This document shows, piece by piece, positions 1-6,374 of a DNA stretch of 14,802 nt. The first letter of the stretch is position 1; the number at the start of each line of letters is the position of its first letter. Under the pieces are notes generated by a model, which searched no databases, had not been told where the DNA came from, and worked only from the letters and a program-made list of their open reading frames with translations. Source of the DNA: Pseudomonadota bacterium (GTDB lineage: Bacteria > Pseudomonadota > Alphaproteobacteria > Acetobacterales > Acetobacteraceae); assembly GCA_021808985.1 (NCBI GenBank), contig JAKBAQ010000043.1, positions 1-14,802 on the forward strand, written 5' to 3'. A program made the translations under genes and the position numbers.

Positions 1-23
1 TCCCTCACTAGGCAACAGCAACT

Positions 24-42
24 TGCCAAAGCCATATTGGCA
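24..42. promoter_or_regulatory. Inverted repeat upstream of the MOSC gene
   Basis: TGCCAA, a 7-nt spacer, then TTGGCA form a perfect 6-bp dyad 33 nt before the TTG start of the MOSC gene. It could be a regulator binding site or a small hairpin. No known factor can be assigned, and a 6-bp dyad can arise by chance. Confidence 0.25.
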
Positions 43-75
43 CCGCCATGATCCAGCTCAAGGGGGAGACAGGCG

Positions 76-840
76 TTGCATATCGAATCACTCTACCGCT
101 ACCCGGTCAAAGGCCTCACGCCTGAATCCTTGGCCCATGCCGCCCTCACCCCCGGCCGCTGCATCCCGTGGGACCGCGCTTTCGCCCTCGCCCAGGGCGA
201 TGCGGCGCTAAACCCCGCAACCCCCCGCTGGATCTCCAAATCCAACTTCATGTGCCTGCTGCGCAACGCCAGCATCGCCCTGCTGGAAACAAGTTTCAGC
301 GAAGCCGCGCGCACGCTCACCATCACCGGCCCCGGCAACAGCCTCACCGCCAGCCCGTTCACCGCCGCGGGCCGCGCCGCCCTAACTGATTTCCTTATCG
401 CCTATCTCGGCGAGGAGTCCCGCACCGGCCCCCTCGGCCAGCGCCCCGCCTTCCATTATTTCGAGGCCCACAGCTTCTGCGACCATCAGACCCAGGTGCT
501 CAGCCTCATCGGCCACGGCTCGCTGCGCGCCCTGGAGGCCGCCGCCGGCGCCCCGCGCGACAAACGCCGCTTCCGCGCCAATATCTATATCGAGCACATC
601 GCCCCCTGGGAGGAATTCTCCTGGCTCGGCAAAACCATCAAAATCGGCGAGGCCACCCTGCGCGTGCAGGAGCGCATCGCCCGCTGCGCCGCCACCACCG
701 TCAATCCCGACACCGCCATCCGCGACGCCAACCCCGTGCGTGAACTGCGCGAACACTTCGGCCATGTCGATCTCGGCATATTCGCCGAGGTCATCACCCA
801 CGGCACCATCCGCCCCGGCGACAGCATCGCAGTGTTGTAG
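76..840 (+). CDS. MOSC domain-containing protein (YcbX/mARC-like layout)
   Basis: This 254-aa protein has an N-terminal MOSC beta-barrel region beginning IESLYRYPVKGL (residues 3-14) and a C-terminal MOSC domain from about residue 165 to the end. The MOSC domain includes RFRANIYIE, the conserved cysteine in RCAATTVNP (C204), FGHVDLGIFAEV and GTIRPGD. MOSC proteins bind molybdenum cofactor or carry sulfur on the conserved Cys. The YcbX/mARC group reduces N-hydroxylated compounds and usually needs a redox partner, but no ferredoxin domain is fused here. The start is TTG: an in-frame TGA at 49-51 precludes anything upstream, and AGGGGGAG (61-68) sits 7 nt before it. The gene stands alone, with about 190 nt before the permease. 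The family is clear; the substrate is not. Confidence 0.88.
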   Translation: MHIESLYRYPVKGLTPESLAHAALTPGRCIPWDRAFALAQGDAALNPATPRWISKSNFMCLLRNASIALLETSFSEAARTLTITGPGNSLTASPFTAAGRAALTDFLIAYLGEESRTGPLGQRPAFHYFEAHSFCDHQTQVLSLIGHGSLRALEAAAGAPRDKRRFRANIYIEHIAPWEEFSWLGKTIKIGEATLRVQERIARCAATTVNPDTAIRDANPVRELREHFGHVDLGIFAEVITHGTIRPGDSIAVL

Positions 841-848
841 CCCCACCC

Positions 849-863
849 CGCCGCCCCGCGGCG
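849..863 (+). terminator. Short GC-rich hairpin after the MOSC gene
   Basis: CGCCGC-CCC-GCGGCG is a perfect 6-bp stem beginning 9 nt after the MOSC stop codon. It is followed by an AT-rich tract but not by a clean U-run, so it is at best a weak or factor-assisted terminator. Confidence 0.35.
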
Positions 864-994
864 CATGATTAAATATTATGGTCATATAAATATTTTTCTT
901 GCTTTGGAAGAATGTTTATTTCAAGCTGAGAACAACGGTCCGCCTACGGCTACGCTTATAAAGCTATCTCAGAATTAAACAAAAAAATCATGGC

Positions 995-1016
995 AATGCC
1001 CTGTTTCCAGGGCATT
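995..1016 (+). promoter_or_regulatory. Perfect 9-bp leader hairpin just upstream of the permease RBS
   Basis: AATGCCCTG-TTTC-CAGGGCATT forms a 9-bp stem with a 4-nt loop. It ends 2 nt before the G-run GGGGG (1019-1023) that serves as the ribosome binding site of the permease start at 1032. The position suggests a role in mRNA stability or in gating translation. A second pairing, CTGAGA (926-931) with TCTCAG (967-972), lies upstream in the same AT-rich leader. There is no U-tract after the hairpin, so it is not a simple attenuator. Confidence 0.5.
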
Positions 1017-1031
1017 TCGGGGGAAACAAGA

Positions 1032-2567
1032 ATGACCCAGGAAAATCCGGGTGTTGAAAATCTGACTGATTCCGGCAGTGATGAAATGTCCTACACCGCG
1101 CATGAGCTGAAGCGCGAAACCGGCTGGATGGGTGCTTTCGTCATCGGCCTGGCCGGCACCATCCTGGTCACCGGCATCGCGCCGGTCATGGTCACCACCC
1201 TTGGCGCGGCCTGCATTCCCGTCACCGTGGTCATCACCCTCACCGGCTGGCTGCTCTGCCTCTTCCTCGCCGAACTCGCGGCCATGATGCCAGAGCGCAC
1301 CGGCGGCGCGCCCTCCTATGCCTACCCCGCCTTCAAAGACCGCTGGCCCCGTTTCGCCAAGCATATCAACGGCGTCACCGCCTGGATGTACTGGCTCGGC
1401 TGGTTCCCCGTCGGGCCGCTGAACATGATCCTCGCCTCCTTCTACATCGCCGCCCTGTTCGGCCTCAACACCACCGCCGGCATCAACCCGCTCGGCACGC
1501 CGATCGCTTATTGGACTCTCGGCATCTCCGTGGTCGGCATGCTGCTGTTCTTCATCCCCGCCTACATGGGCATCCGCTTCGGCGCCGGCTTCGCCAAAAT
1601 CCTCGCCTTCCTCTCCATGGTGCCGCTCACCTTCATCGCCGTCGCCTGGATCTTCTCCCCCTCCGTGGTTCACCTCAGCGAACTCTCCGGCTTCAAACAT
1701 CTTGACGGCACCGGCTTCTTCGCCCCCATGAGCGGCTATAACTGGCTCACGGTCTATATCGGCTATTCCTTCCTGCTCACCTGGAACGTCATCGCGATGG
1801 AGGCCGCCGCCTGCTACATCGGCGAATGCGCCGACCCCGCCCGTGACGCCAAAATCGCCCTGAACCTCGAAGGCGGCTACGGTGTCTTCATCTACACGCT
1901 GGTGCCCATCGCCTTCGTCGTCGTGCTCGGCGCCAAGGCCCTCTCAAACTCCGCCCTGGCAGACCCCAAGGCCATCTTCGTCACCTTCGCCAGCAAGCTC
2001 TTCCCCGGCATCGGCGGCGCGCTGGACTGGCTGATCGCCGGCATGCTCATCATCGCCCTGGCGCTCTCCGCCCTCAACGCCATCATGGGCTCCGGCCGCG
2101 CCCTCTACCAAATGGCGTTGGACGGGGAATTCCCCCGCTTCTTCCAAAAGCTCAACAAGCACGGCGTCCCCGCCAACGCGATGGGCTTCAACGTGTTCTG
2201 CTCGCTCATCGTGGTCTTCATGGGCGGGGCGGTGCAAATCTACACCTTCTCCAATGTCGGCTACACCGCCTCCTTCATCCCCGTCCTCATCGGCTATTTC
2301 CTCCTCCGCCAGGACAAAAAAGACGCCAAACGCCCCTTCAAGCTGCCTGAATTCATGAAATGGGTCGCCCTCGCCATGGCCGCCTTCTATTTCATCATCT
2401 GGTCGTATGGCGGCTACATCTATTCAGCCATGGGCGGCGCCCGGCTGTATTACTGGCTGGGCTGGGCCACCCTCTTCGCCTACCTGCCCTTCTACTGGTA
2501 CCGCACCTACATTGAAAACCCCCGCATCAAGGCCTCGCAAGGCATATACATAGCCGCCGGTGACTAG
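1032..2567 (+). CDS. APC-family amino acid permease
   Basis: This 511-aa, strongly hydrophobic protein has about 12 predicted membrane segments starting at WMGAFVIGLAGTILVTGIAP. The first-loop signature ELAAMMPERTGGAPSYAYPAF is typical of the amino acid-polyamine-organocation superfamily (TC 2.A.3). It should be an inner-membrane, cation-coupled importer or exchanger of an amino acid or amine; the substrate cannot be read from sequence. An in-frame ATG lies at 990, but it falls before the leader hairpin and has no Shine-Dalgarno. I prefer ATG 1032, which has GGGGGAAA just upstream. The stop codon overlaps the start of the universal stress protein gene by 8 nt, so the two are probably co-translated. 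Confidence 0.88.
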   Translation: MTQENPGVENLTDSGSDEMSYTAHELKRETGWMGAFVIGLAGTILVTGIAPVMVTTLGAACIPVTVVITLTGWLLCLFLAELAAMMPERTGGAPSYAYPAFKDRWPRFAKHINGVTAWMYWLGWFPVGPLNMILASFYIAALFGLNTTAGINPLGTPIAYWTLGISVVGMLLFFIPAYMGIRFGAGFAKILAFLSMVPLTFIAVAWIFSPSVVHLSELSGFKHLDGTGFFAPMSGYNWLTVYIGYSFLLTWNVIAMEAAACYIGECADPARDAKIALNLEGGYGVFIYTLVPIAFVVVLGAKALSNSALADPKAIFVTFASKLFPGIGGALDWLIAGMLIIALALSALNAIMGSGRALYQMALDGEFPRFFQKLNKHGVPANAMGFNVFCSLIVVFMGGAVQIYTFSNVGYTASFIPVLIGYFLLRQDKKDAKRPFKLPEFMKWVALAMAAFYFIIWSYGGYIYSAMGGARLYYWLGWATLFAYLPFYWYRTYIENPRIKASQGIYIAAGD

Positions 2568-3006
2568 CATCCTCCTGGCCTCCGAAGGCAGACCCTTCAG
2601 CAAGGCCGCCATTGCGCAAGCCAGCGCGATGGCGGCCCGCGGCGGCAAAATCCACATCATCTCCATCGCGCGCATCTGGGGCGTCTCGCTCGGCTTCCCC
2701 AATCCCTGGCTGCTGCCCTCAAAGCAGGAATGGGCCCAGCAACGCGCCCACGTCGCCGACGCCATCGCCGAACTCAAGCGTCTCGGTCACGACGCCACCG
2801 GCACGGTCGCCGCCACGCGCACGCCCGCCAAGCGCATCAACGCCGAAGCCGCCCGCTTCGGCTGCACCGCCATCGTCATGGGCTCAGATCCGCGCCGCCA
2901 CTGGCTCCTCGCTGACTTTTACTGGTCGCAGGAACCCTACCGGGTCAAAAAACGCGCCAAACTGCCGGTGGAGCTGGTCATTGCCCCTGAGCCCAGGCCC
3001 CACTGA
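2560..3006 (+). CDS. Universal stress protein (UspA family)
   Basis: This 148-aa single-domain protein begins with the beta-strand ILLASEGRPFSKAAIAQA and ends with the family's late block AIVMGSDPRR followed by LPVELVIAPEP. The ATP-binding pattern G-2x-G-9x-G-S/T is not present: after MGSDPRR comes HWLLADFYWSQEPYRVKKRAK. It therefore probably belongs to the non-ATP-binding side of the family. The GTG start overlaps the permease stop (GTGACTAG) with no convincing Shine-Dalgarno, which points to translational coupling. Usp proteins encoded directly after APC permeases are often thought to modulate the transporter; that role here is inferred. Its 3' end overlaps the convergent DUF1993 gene by 29 nt. 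Confidence 0.8.
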   Translation: MTSILLASEGRPFSKAAIAQASAMAARGGKIHIISIARIWGVSLGFPNPWLLPSKQEWAQQRAHVADAIAELKRLGHDATGTVAATRTPAKRINAEAARFGCTAIVMGSDPRRHWLLADFYWSQEPYRVKKRAKLPVELVIAPEPRPH

Positions 3007-3538
3007 GATGCGCCGCCCCGCGCGGATGGATCATCGGGCCAAGCTGGCTCAAATAATCCCGCTTGCCGATGCTCACCCCGTTATGCCGCAGAATGCCGTA
3101 GGCCGTGACCACATGAAAATAAAAATTCGGCAGCGCCCAGGCCTGCAACAGCTGCAGCCCGTTCATCGCGAGCACCAGATCGCCCGGCAGCTCGATGACA
3201 ATCTCCCGCGCCCCCGCCCCCTCGAACGCCGCCGCATCCACCCCTTTTAAAAACGCGATGGTCGCGGCGATACCGGCTTGCAGCTCCTCAAAGCCAGCCT
3301 CGGTGAAGCCGAACACCGGCACTGTCTGCCCGGTCAGCCGCAGCACGCAGCTCCTGGCATGTTCACAGGCAATCTGCACCTGCTGGCGCAGCGTGAACAT
3401 GTCCGGCGCCAGCCGCGCATCCGCCAGATCCAGGTTTTTCTCCCGCCCGTGCGCCGCGCCCTTGGCGAGAATCCCCGTCAAGCTCTCCAGCACCGGCACA
3501 AAACTGCCCACGGACATGTCATGCATCAAAACCGTCAT
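2978..3538 (-). CDS. DUF1993 family protein (DinB-like four-helix fold)
   Basis: This 186-aa protein matches DUF1993 (PF09351) along its length. Conserved features are the N-terminal VPVLESLTGILAKGAAH, then ARLAPDMFTLRQQVQIACEHA (about 41-61), and late in the protein FHVVTAYGILRHNGVSIGKRDYL. The family is predicted to have a DinB/YfiT-like helical bundle; its function is unknown. GGAGGGG sits just before the ATG. It is the last gene of the minus-strand deformylase-COQ9-DUF1993 operon, 16 nt after the COQ9-like gene. Its stop lies inside the convergent universal stress protein gene, and I see no terminator hairpin. Confidence 0.85.
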   Translation of the reverse strand: MTVLMHDMSVGSFVPVLESLTGILAKGAAHGREKNLDLADARLAPDMFTLRQQVQIACEHARSCVLRLTGQTVPVFGFTEAGFEELQAGIAATIAFLKGVDAAAFEGAGAREIVIELPGDLVLAMNGLQLLQAWALPNFYFHVVTAYGILRHNGVSIGKRDYLSQLGPMIHPRGAAHLSGAWAQGQ

Positions 3539-3554
3539 CCCTCACCCCTCCGCT

Positions 3555-4166
3555 TCACCCCACGCCAAAGCGCCGCCCCTGCAGCCTGCCCGCAACGCGC
3601 TTCCTCAACCCGCCGACCCACGCCACATCAGCCAGCCGCCTGTCCAAAAACCACAGCACGGCCTCTTCATCGCCGGAACGGTCATTCACCCAGTACAGCA
3701 GCGTCGCGGTCAATACCGCCGCAAGCAGCCCCCGCTTGGTATACCAGTTGAAGTCCGCCGACTTGTCCCCCGCCGCGTGCCACACCGCATCCGCCATGCA
3801 AGCGCTGATCCGCGCCCCCCGGAGCATATTCCCCGGCAGGCTGAGCCATGAGAGCGCGCGCCGCACCGCCTCCTTGTTCCCGGCATTCTGCTCAAACCAC
3901 AGGCTCACAATCGCCCGCACCCGCCCTGGCGTCCGGTATGCGGCCAGGTCGGCCCGCCCCGCCGCATCCTCCATGCGCTTGCAGCTGAAGGTGAAAAACG
4001 CCTCTATCATCTCCCCCGCCCCACCCGGAAACAGCACCGCCGCATCCTCCGGCGCTTCCCCCGCATCCGCCAGGGCCCGGCCAAGCGCCGTCACATTCCA
4101 CCCGTCAAAAGCCGCGTGCCCCGGCAACGCCTCCAGCACCGCCGCCATGTCCTCGCCGATCTGCAT
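3555..4166 (-). CDS. COQ9-family protein (ubiquinone biosynthesis)
   Basis: This protein is about 203 aa. It carries the COQ9 signature DKSADFNWYTKRGLLAAV (134-151), followed by LLYWVNDRS and WFLDRRLADV. In eukaryotes COQ9 is a lipid-binding, TetR-fold protein that presents ubiquinone intermediates to COQ7; alphaproteobacteria are the main bacteria that carry it. The N-terminal part, which in other members forms the HTH-like helices, is divergent here. The ATG at 4166 overlaps the deformylase stop as TGATG. GGGGAGG lies 7 nt upstream of that ATG; a GTG one codon earlier (4169) is the alternative start. Overlap with the deformylase gene implies coupled translation. Confidence 0.87.
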   Translation of the reverse strand: MQIGEDMAAVLEALPGHAAFDGWNVTALGRALADAGEAPEDAAVLFPGGAGEMIEAFFTFSCKRMEDAAGRADLAAYRTPGRVRAIVSLWFEQNAGNKEAVRRALSWLSLPGNMLRGARISACMADAVWHAAGDKSADFNWYTKRGLLAAVLTATLLYWVNDRSGDEEAVLWFLDRRLADVAWVGGLRKRVAGRLQGRRFGVG

Positions 4167-4705
4167 CACAAAACCTCCCCGGGAAGCGGCACCGGATACC
4201 GGTCCATTTCCTCATTAAAGCCAAAATACCGGAAGTCGCGCATCCGCATCGGATACATCACCCCGTCCAGATGGTCCGCCTCATGCTGCGCCACCCGCGC
4301 CGCAAACCCCTCCAGCACCATATCCAGCGCCTCGCCCTCAATCCCCAGCCCGGTCAGCCGCACCTTCCGCCAGCGCGGCACCGCCGCCCGCAACCCGGGT
4401 ATGGAAAGGCAACCCTCCCACCCCAGCTCGCTTTCCTCACCCAGCGGCGTCACCACCGGGTTGAACACCGCCGTCAACGGCAGCGCCACACCCCCCGCCG
4501 CGCGGGACTCGGGCACATAAAATATGAACAGCCGCACGCCCGCGAACACCTGCGGCGCCGCCAGCCCCACGCCACCGGCATCCTTCAGCGTCGCCACCAT
4601 ATCGGCGAGCAGCCGCCGCAGCTCCGGCGCGCCCACATCCTCAACCTCCGCCGCCCTGGCCAGCAACACGGGGTGGCCCATCCGGGCTATTTTCAAAATC
4701 GCCAT
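4166..4705 (-). CDS. def: Peptide deformylase
   Basis: This 179-aa enzyme removes the N-formyl group from nascent proteins. All three active-site motifs are intact: GVGLAAPQ (45-52), EGCLS (97-101, with metal-binding C99) and HEADH (141-145, with metal ligands H141 and H145 and catalytic E142). No fmt (methionyl-tRNA formyltransferase) gene lies beside it, whereas the main bacterial deformylase gene usually has fmt next to it. This may therefore be a second paralogue; the rest of the genome would decide. It is the first gene of a tight operon with the COQ9-like and DUF1993 genes and is divergent from rpsU. No strong Shine-Dalgarno is visible before the ATG. Confidence 0.93.
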   Translation of the reverse strand: MAILKIARMGHPVLLARAAEVEDVGAPELRRLLADMVATLKDAGGVGLAAPQVFAGVRLFIFYVPESRAAGGVALPLTAVFNPVVTPLGEESELGWEGCLSIPGLRAAVPRWRKVRLTGLGIEGEALDMVLEGFAARVAQHEADHLDGVMYPMRMRDFRYFGFNEEMDRYPVPLPGEVL

Positions 4706-4734
4706 GGCTGCATAAATGGTCTAGCAGAAATGAT

Positions 4735-4762
4735 TTGGCTACCAGCAAATCTATGCTATAGC
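4735..4762 (+). promoter_or_regulatory. Candidate promoter for rpsU
   Basis: TTGGCT (4735-4740), a 16-nt spacer and TATAGC (4757-4762) resemble a housekeeping sigma-70 promoter. They would give a leader of about 75 nt before the rpsU start. The site lies in the 137-nt divergent region shared with the deformylase operon. It was identified by eye only. Confidence 0.4.
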
Positions 4763-4779
4763 CGCCCCAATCTTCGCGG

Positions 4780-4800
4780 ACACGGCCATCCCGGTCGTGT
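4780..4800 (+). promoter_or_regulatory. Leader hairpin in the rpsU 5' UTR
   Basis: ACACGGCC-ATCCC-GGTCGTGT forms an 8-bp stem with one G-U pair, just downstream of the candidate promoter and about 27 nt before the Shine-Dalgarno AGGAG (4827-4831). It could be a stability element or an autoregulatory leader; neither is shown by sequence alone. Confidence 0.35.
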
Positions 4801-4842
4801 TTCGCCGTTTATTTTGGGCATTTTTTAGGAGTTTTCGGCCAA

Positions 4843-5046
4843 GTGCAAGTTCTCGTTCGTGACAATAACGTCGATCAGGCGCTGAAGGCGCTCAAAAAGA
4901 AGCTTCAGCGCGAAGGCGTGTTCCGCGAGATGAAACTCCGCCGCCATTATGAAAAGCCCTCTGAGCGCCGCGCCCGCGAAGCCGCCGAGGCTGTCCGCCG
5001 CGCCCGCAAGATGGAGCGCAAGCGCATCGAGCGCGAAGGCTTCTAA
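4843..5046 (+). CDS. rpsU: 30S ribosomal protein S21
   Basis: This 67-aa basic protein begins MQVLVRDNNVDQALKALKKK and continues with KLRRHYEKPSERRAREA and an Arg/Lys-rich tail ending RKMERKRIEREGF, the usual alphaproteobacterial S21. S21 joins the 30S platform near the anti-Shine-Dalgarno end of 16S rRNA and helps initiation. The start is GTG, with AGGAG 11 nt upstream. The gene is monocistronic: it has its own candidate promoter, a leader hairpin and a strong intrinsic terminator. Confidence 0.96.
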   Translation: MQVLVRDNNVDQALKALKKKLQREGVFREMKLRRHYEKPSERRAREAAEAVRRARKMERKRIEREGF

Positions 5047-5071
5047 GCCCCCCTACGGCCATGCCCTGAAG

Positions 5072-5115
5072 CGCCGGAAATGAGCCCACAGGCTCGTTTC
5101 CGGCGTTTTTATTTT
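5072..5115 (+). terminator. Intrinsic terminator of rpsU
   Basis: A 15-bp stem (5072-5086 with 5091-5105, one T-G wobble) closes a CACA loop and is followed directly by TTTTTATTTT. This is a textbook Rho-independent terminator. It ends at the stop codon of the convergent acetyltransferase gene. The minus-strand side has no U-tract, so it acts on + strand transcripts. Confidence 0.93.
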
Positions 5116-5543
5116 CAGCCACACCGCTTGCGCAAAAACACCCGCCGGTTGCCGGGCGGATAATCCGGCAGCTCGCCAAAACTCTCATACCCATGGCGCA
5201 GATAAAACGGCAGCGCCGCCGGGTTCATCGTATCCAGCCACACGCCATGGCACCCGCGCGCCGCCGCCTCGGCCTCGGCGGCGTCCAGCACCCTGCCGCC
5301 CAGCCCCCGCCCGCGCCACGCATCCTGCACGAACAAGAGTTCTATGAACAACCAGCCGTGCCCGCTGCGCCCCCAAAGCCCGGCCCGCAGCGCGCCGTCC
5401 GCGTCATGCAGCAGCACGGCCAGCGGCGACGCTCCGGCTGGCCCCAGCAGATTCTCATGAAACCCCACCAGCCCCGCCACCAGCGCGGCCCGCTCCCGCG
5501 CATCGGGGTCCGCCGTCACGCTCATGCGCAGTGCAGCCGGCAT
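5115..5543 (-). CDS. GNAT family N-acetyltransferase
   Basis: This protein is about 142 aa. It has the acetyl-CoA pyrophosphate-binding loop WRGRGLGGRVLDAAE (motif A, about 76-90) after the strand LFIELLFVQDAW. Late in the protein come the strand GVWLDTMNPAALPFY and RHGYESFGEL, where the common FY...GF/Y pattern of GNAT enzymes is seen. It transfers an acetyl group from acetyl-CoA to an amine; the acceptor is unknown. The ATG at 5543 overlaps the stop of the upstream deacetylase-like gene as TGATG; a GTG one codon earlier (5546) is possible. The two genes therefore look translationally coupled. Confidence 0.85.
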   Translation of the reverse strand: MPAALRMSVTADPDARERAALVAGLVGFHENLLGPAGASPLAVLLHDADGALRAGLWGRSGHGWLFIELLFVQDAWRGRGLGGRVLDAAEAEAAARGCHGVWLDTMNPAALPFYLRHGYESFGELPDYPPGNRRVFLRKRCG

Positions 5544-6289
5544 CACCCGGCCATCGCCTCATCCAGCCCCACAAAGCGCACGCCCGCCGCCTGCAGCGCC
5601 ACCAGCCCGGCGGCAATCCCCGCCCCGCTGGCCCGGCGCGGCTGGTTGATATGCCCCTCGGTGACATCCCCATCCTTCGCCGCCTCAAGCCGCCGCGCCA
5701 CCATCGCCGGCGGCAGGGAGGCTCCGGCATCCGCATTCAACGAATAACCCGCCACCTTGAACCCCAGCGCCTCGATCACCGGAATCGCCGCCGGGCTGTA
5801 GAGCCCCGCGGCCCCCCGATACCATCGCGGCCGCCGCCCGGTCACTTTCTCCACCGCCGCCGCTCCGTCCAGCACCTCGGCGCGGATCGCCTCCACCGTC
5901 CCGGCGGGCGCCAGCCCATACACCCGCGCATCCCCCAGCACCGGCGGCAGATGCAGCGCCCCATGGTTCTCCAGCGTGAAAATATCCGGCCGCGCCAGAA
6001 AATACGCCAACCCCTTGGGATTCCAGCGCATCCAAACCGCCGTTATGAAAATGGTGGCGGGAATCCGCTTCTCCACCAGCACATCGGCAATCCGCGGATC
6101 AAACCACCCCGGGCACGCATCCAGCGTCACCGCCACCGTGCGCGCACCGCCGCCCGCGCCCTTCACCCACAAGCCAGGCTCCACCACCCCCGGCGGCCGC
6201 CCGCTCGCCGCCGCGCCAGACGCCACCGTCAACGCCAGCGCCCCCGCGCCAAAAGCCCGCCGCGAAACCACACCACAAAATCCACACAT
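5543..6289 (-). CDS. Exported polysaccharide deacetylase-family protein
   Basis: This protein of about 248 aa has a NodB-type (carbohydrate esterase 4) pattern. It includes TLDACPG (55-61) in place of TFDDG, ENHGALHLP with an HxxxH metal motif (H109, H113), WYRGAAGLYS (motif 3) and a late EGHINQP with H213. The N-terminus VVSRRAFGAGALALTVASGAAASG is a Tat-type signal with a twin arginine, so export to the periplasm is likely. The second Asp of the usual DD pair is Ala (A58), so activity is uncertain. The start is also uncertain: ATG 6289 and ATG 6322 are in frame and neither has a strong Shine-Dalgarno, while the best one serves an out-of-frame ATG at 6347. The gene overlaps the acetyltransferase start downstream. 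Confidence 0.75.
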   Translation of the reverse strand: MCGFCGVVSRRAFGAGALALTVASGAAASGRPPGVVEPGLWVKGAGGGARTVAVTLDACPGWFDPRIADVLVEKRIPATIFITAVWMRWNPKGLAYFLARPDIFTLENHGALHLPPVLGDARVYGLAPAGTVEAIRAEVLDGAAAVEKVTGRRPRWYRGAAGLYSPAAIPVIEALGFKVAGYSLNADAGASLPPAMVARRLEAAKDGDVTEGHINQPRRASGAGIAAGLVALQAAGVRFVGLDEAMAG

Positions 6290-6374
6290 CAAAAACCGCC
6301 CATGCTGCCGCCGGCCGATCATAGCCCCGCCCACGCCAGCGGGCCATGGCCCATACCTCCTGGATAAGCATCCG

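Noticed and set aside
932..956. Two ACGG motifs in the permease leader resembling a mini-ykkC (guanidine-II) riboswitch
   Set aside because: The ACGG bases are not in loops closed by complementary flanks, which that riboswitch class requires.
975..1700. 241-codon open frame antisense to the permease
   Set aside because: Low-complexity Gly/Glu/Asp/His-rich translation mirroring GC-rich permease codons; no recognisable domain.
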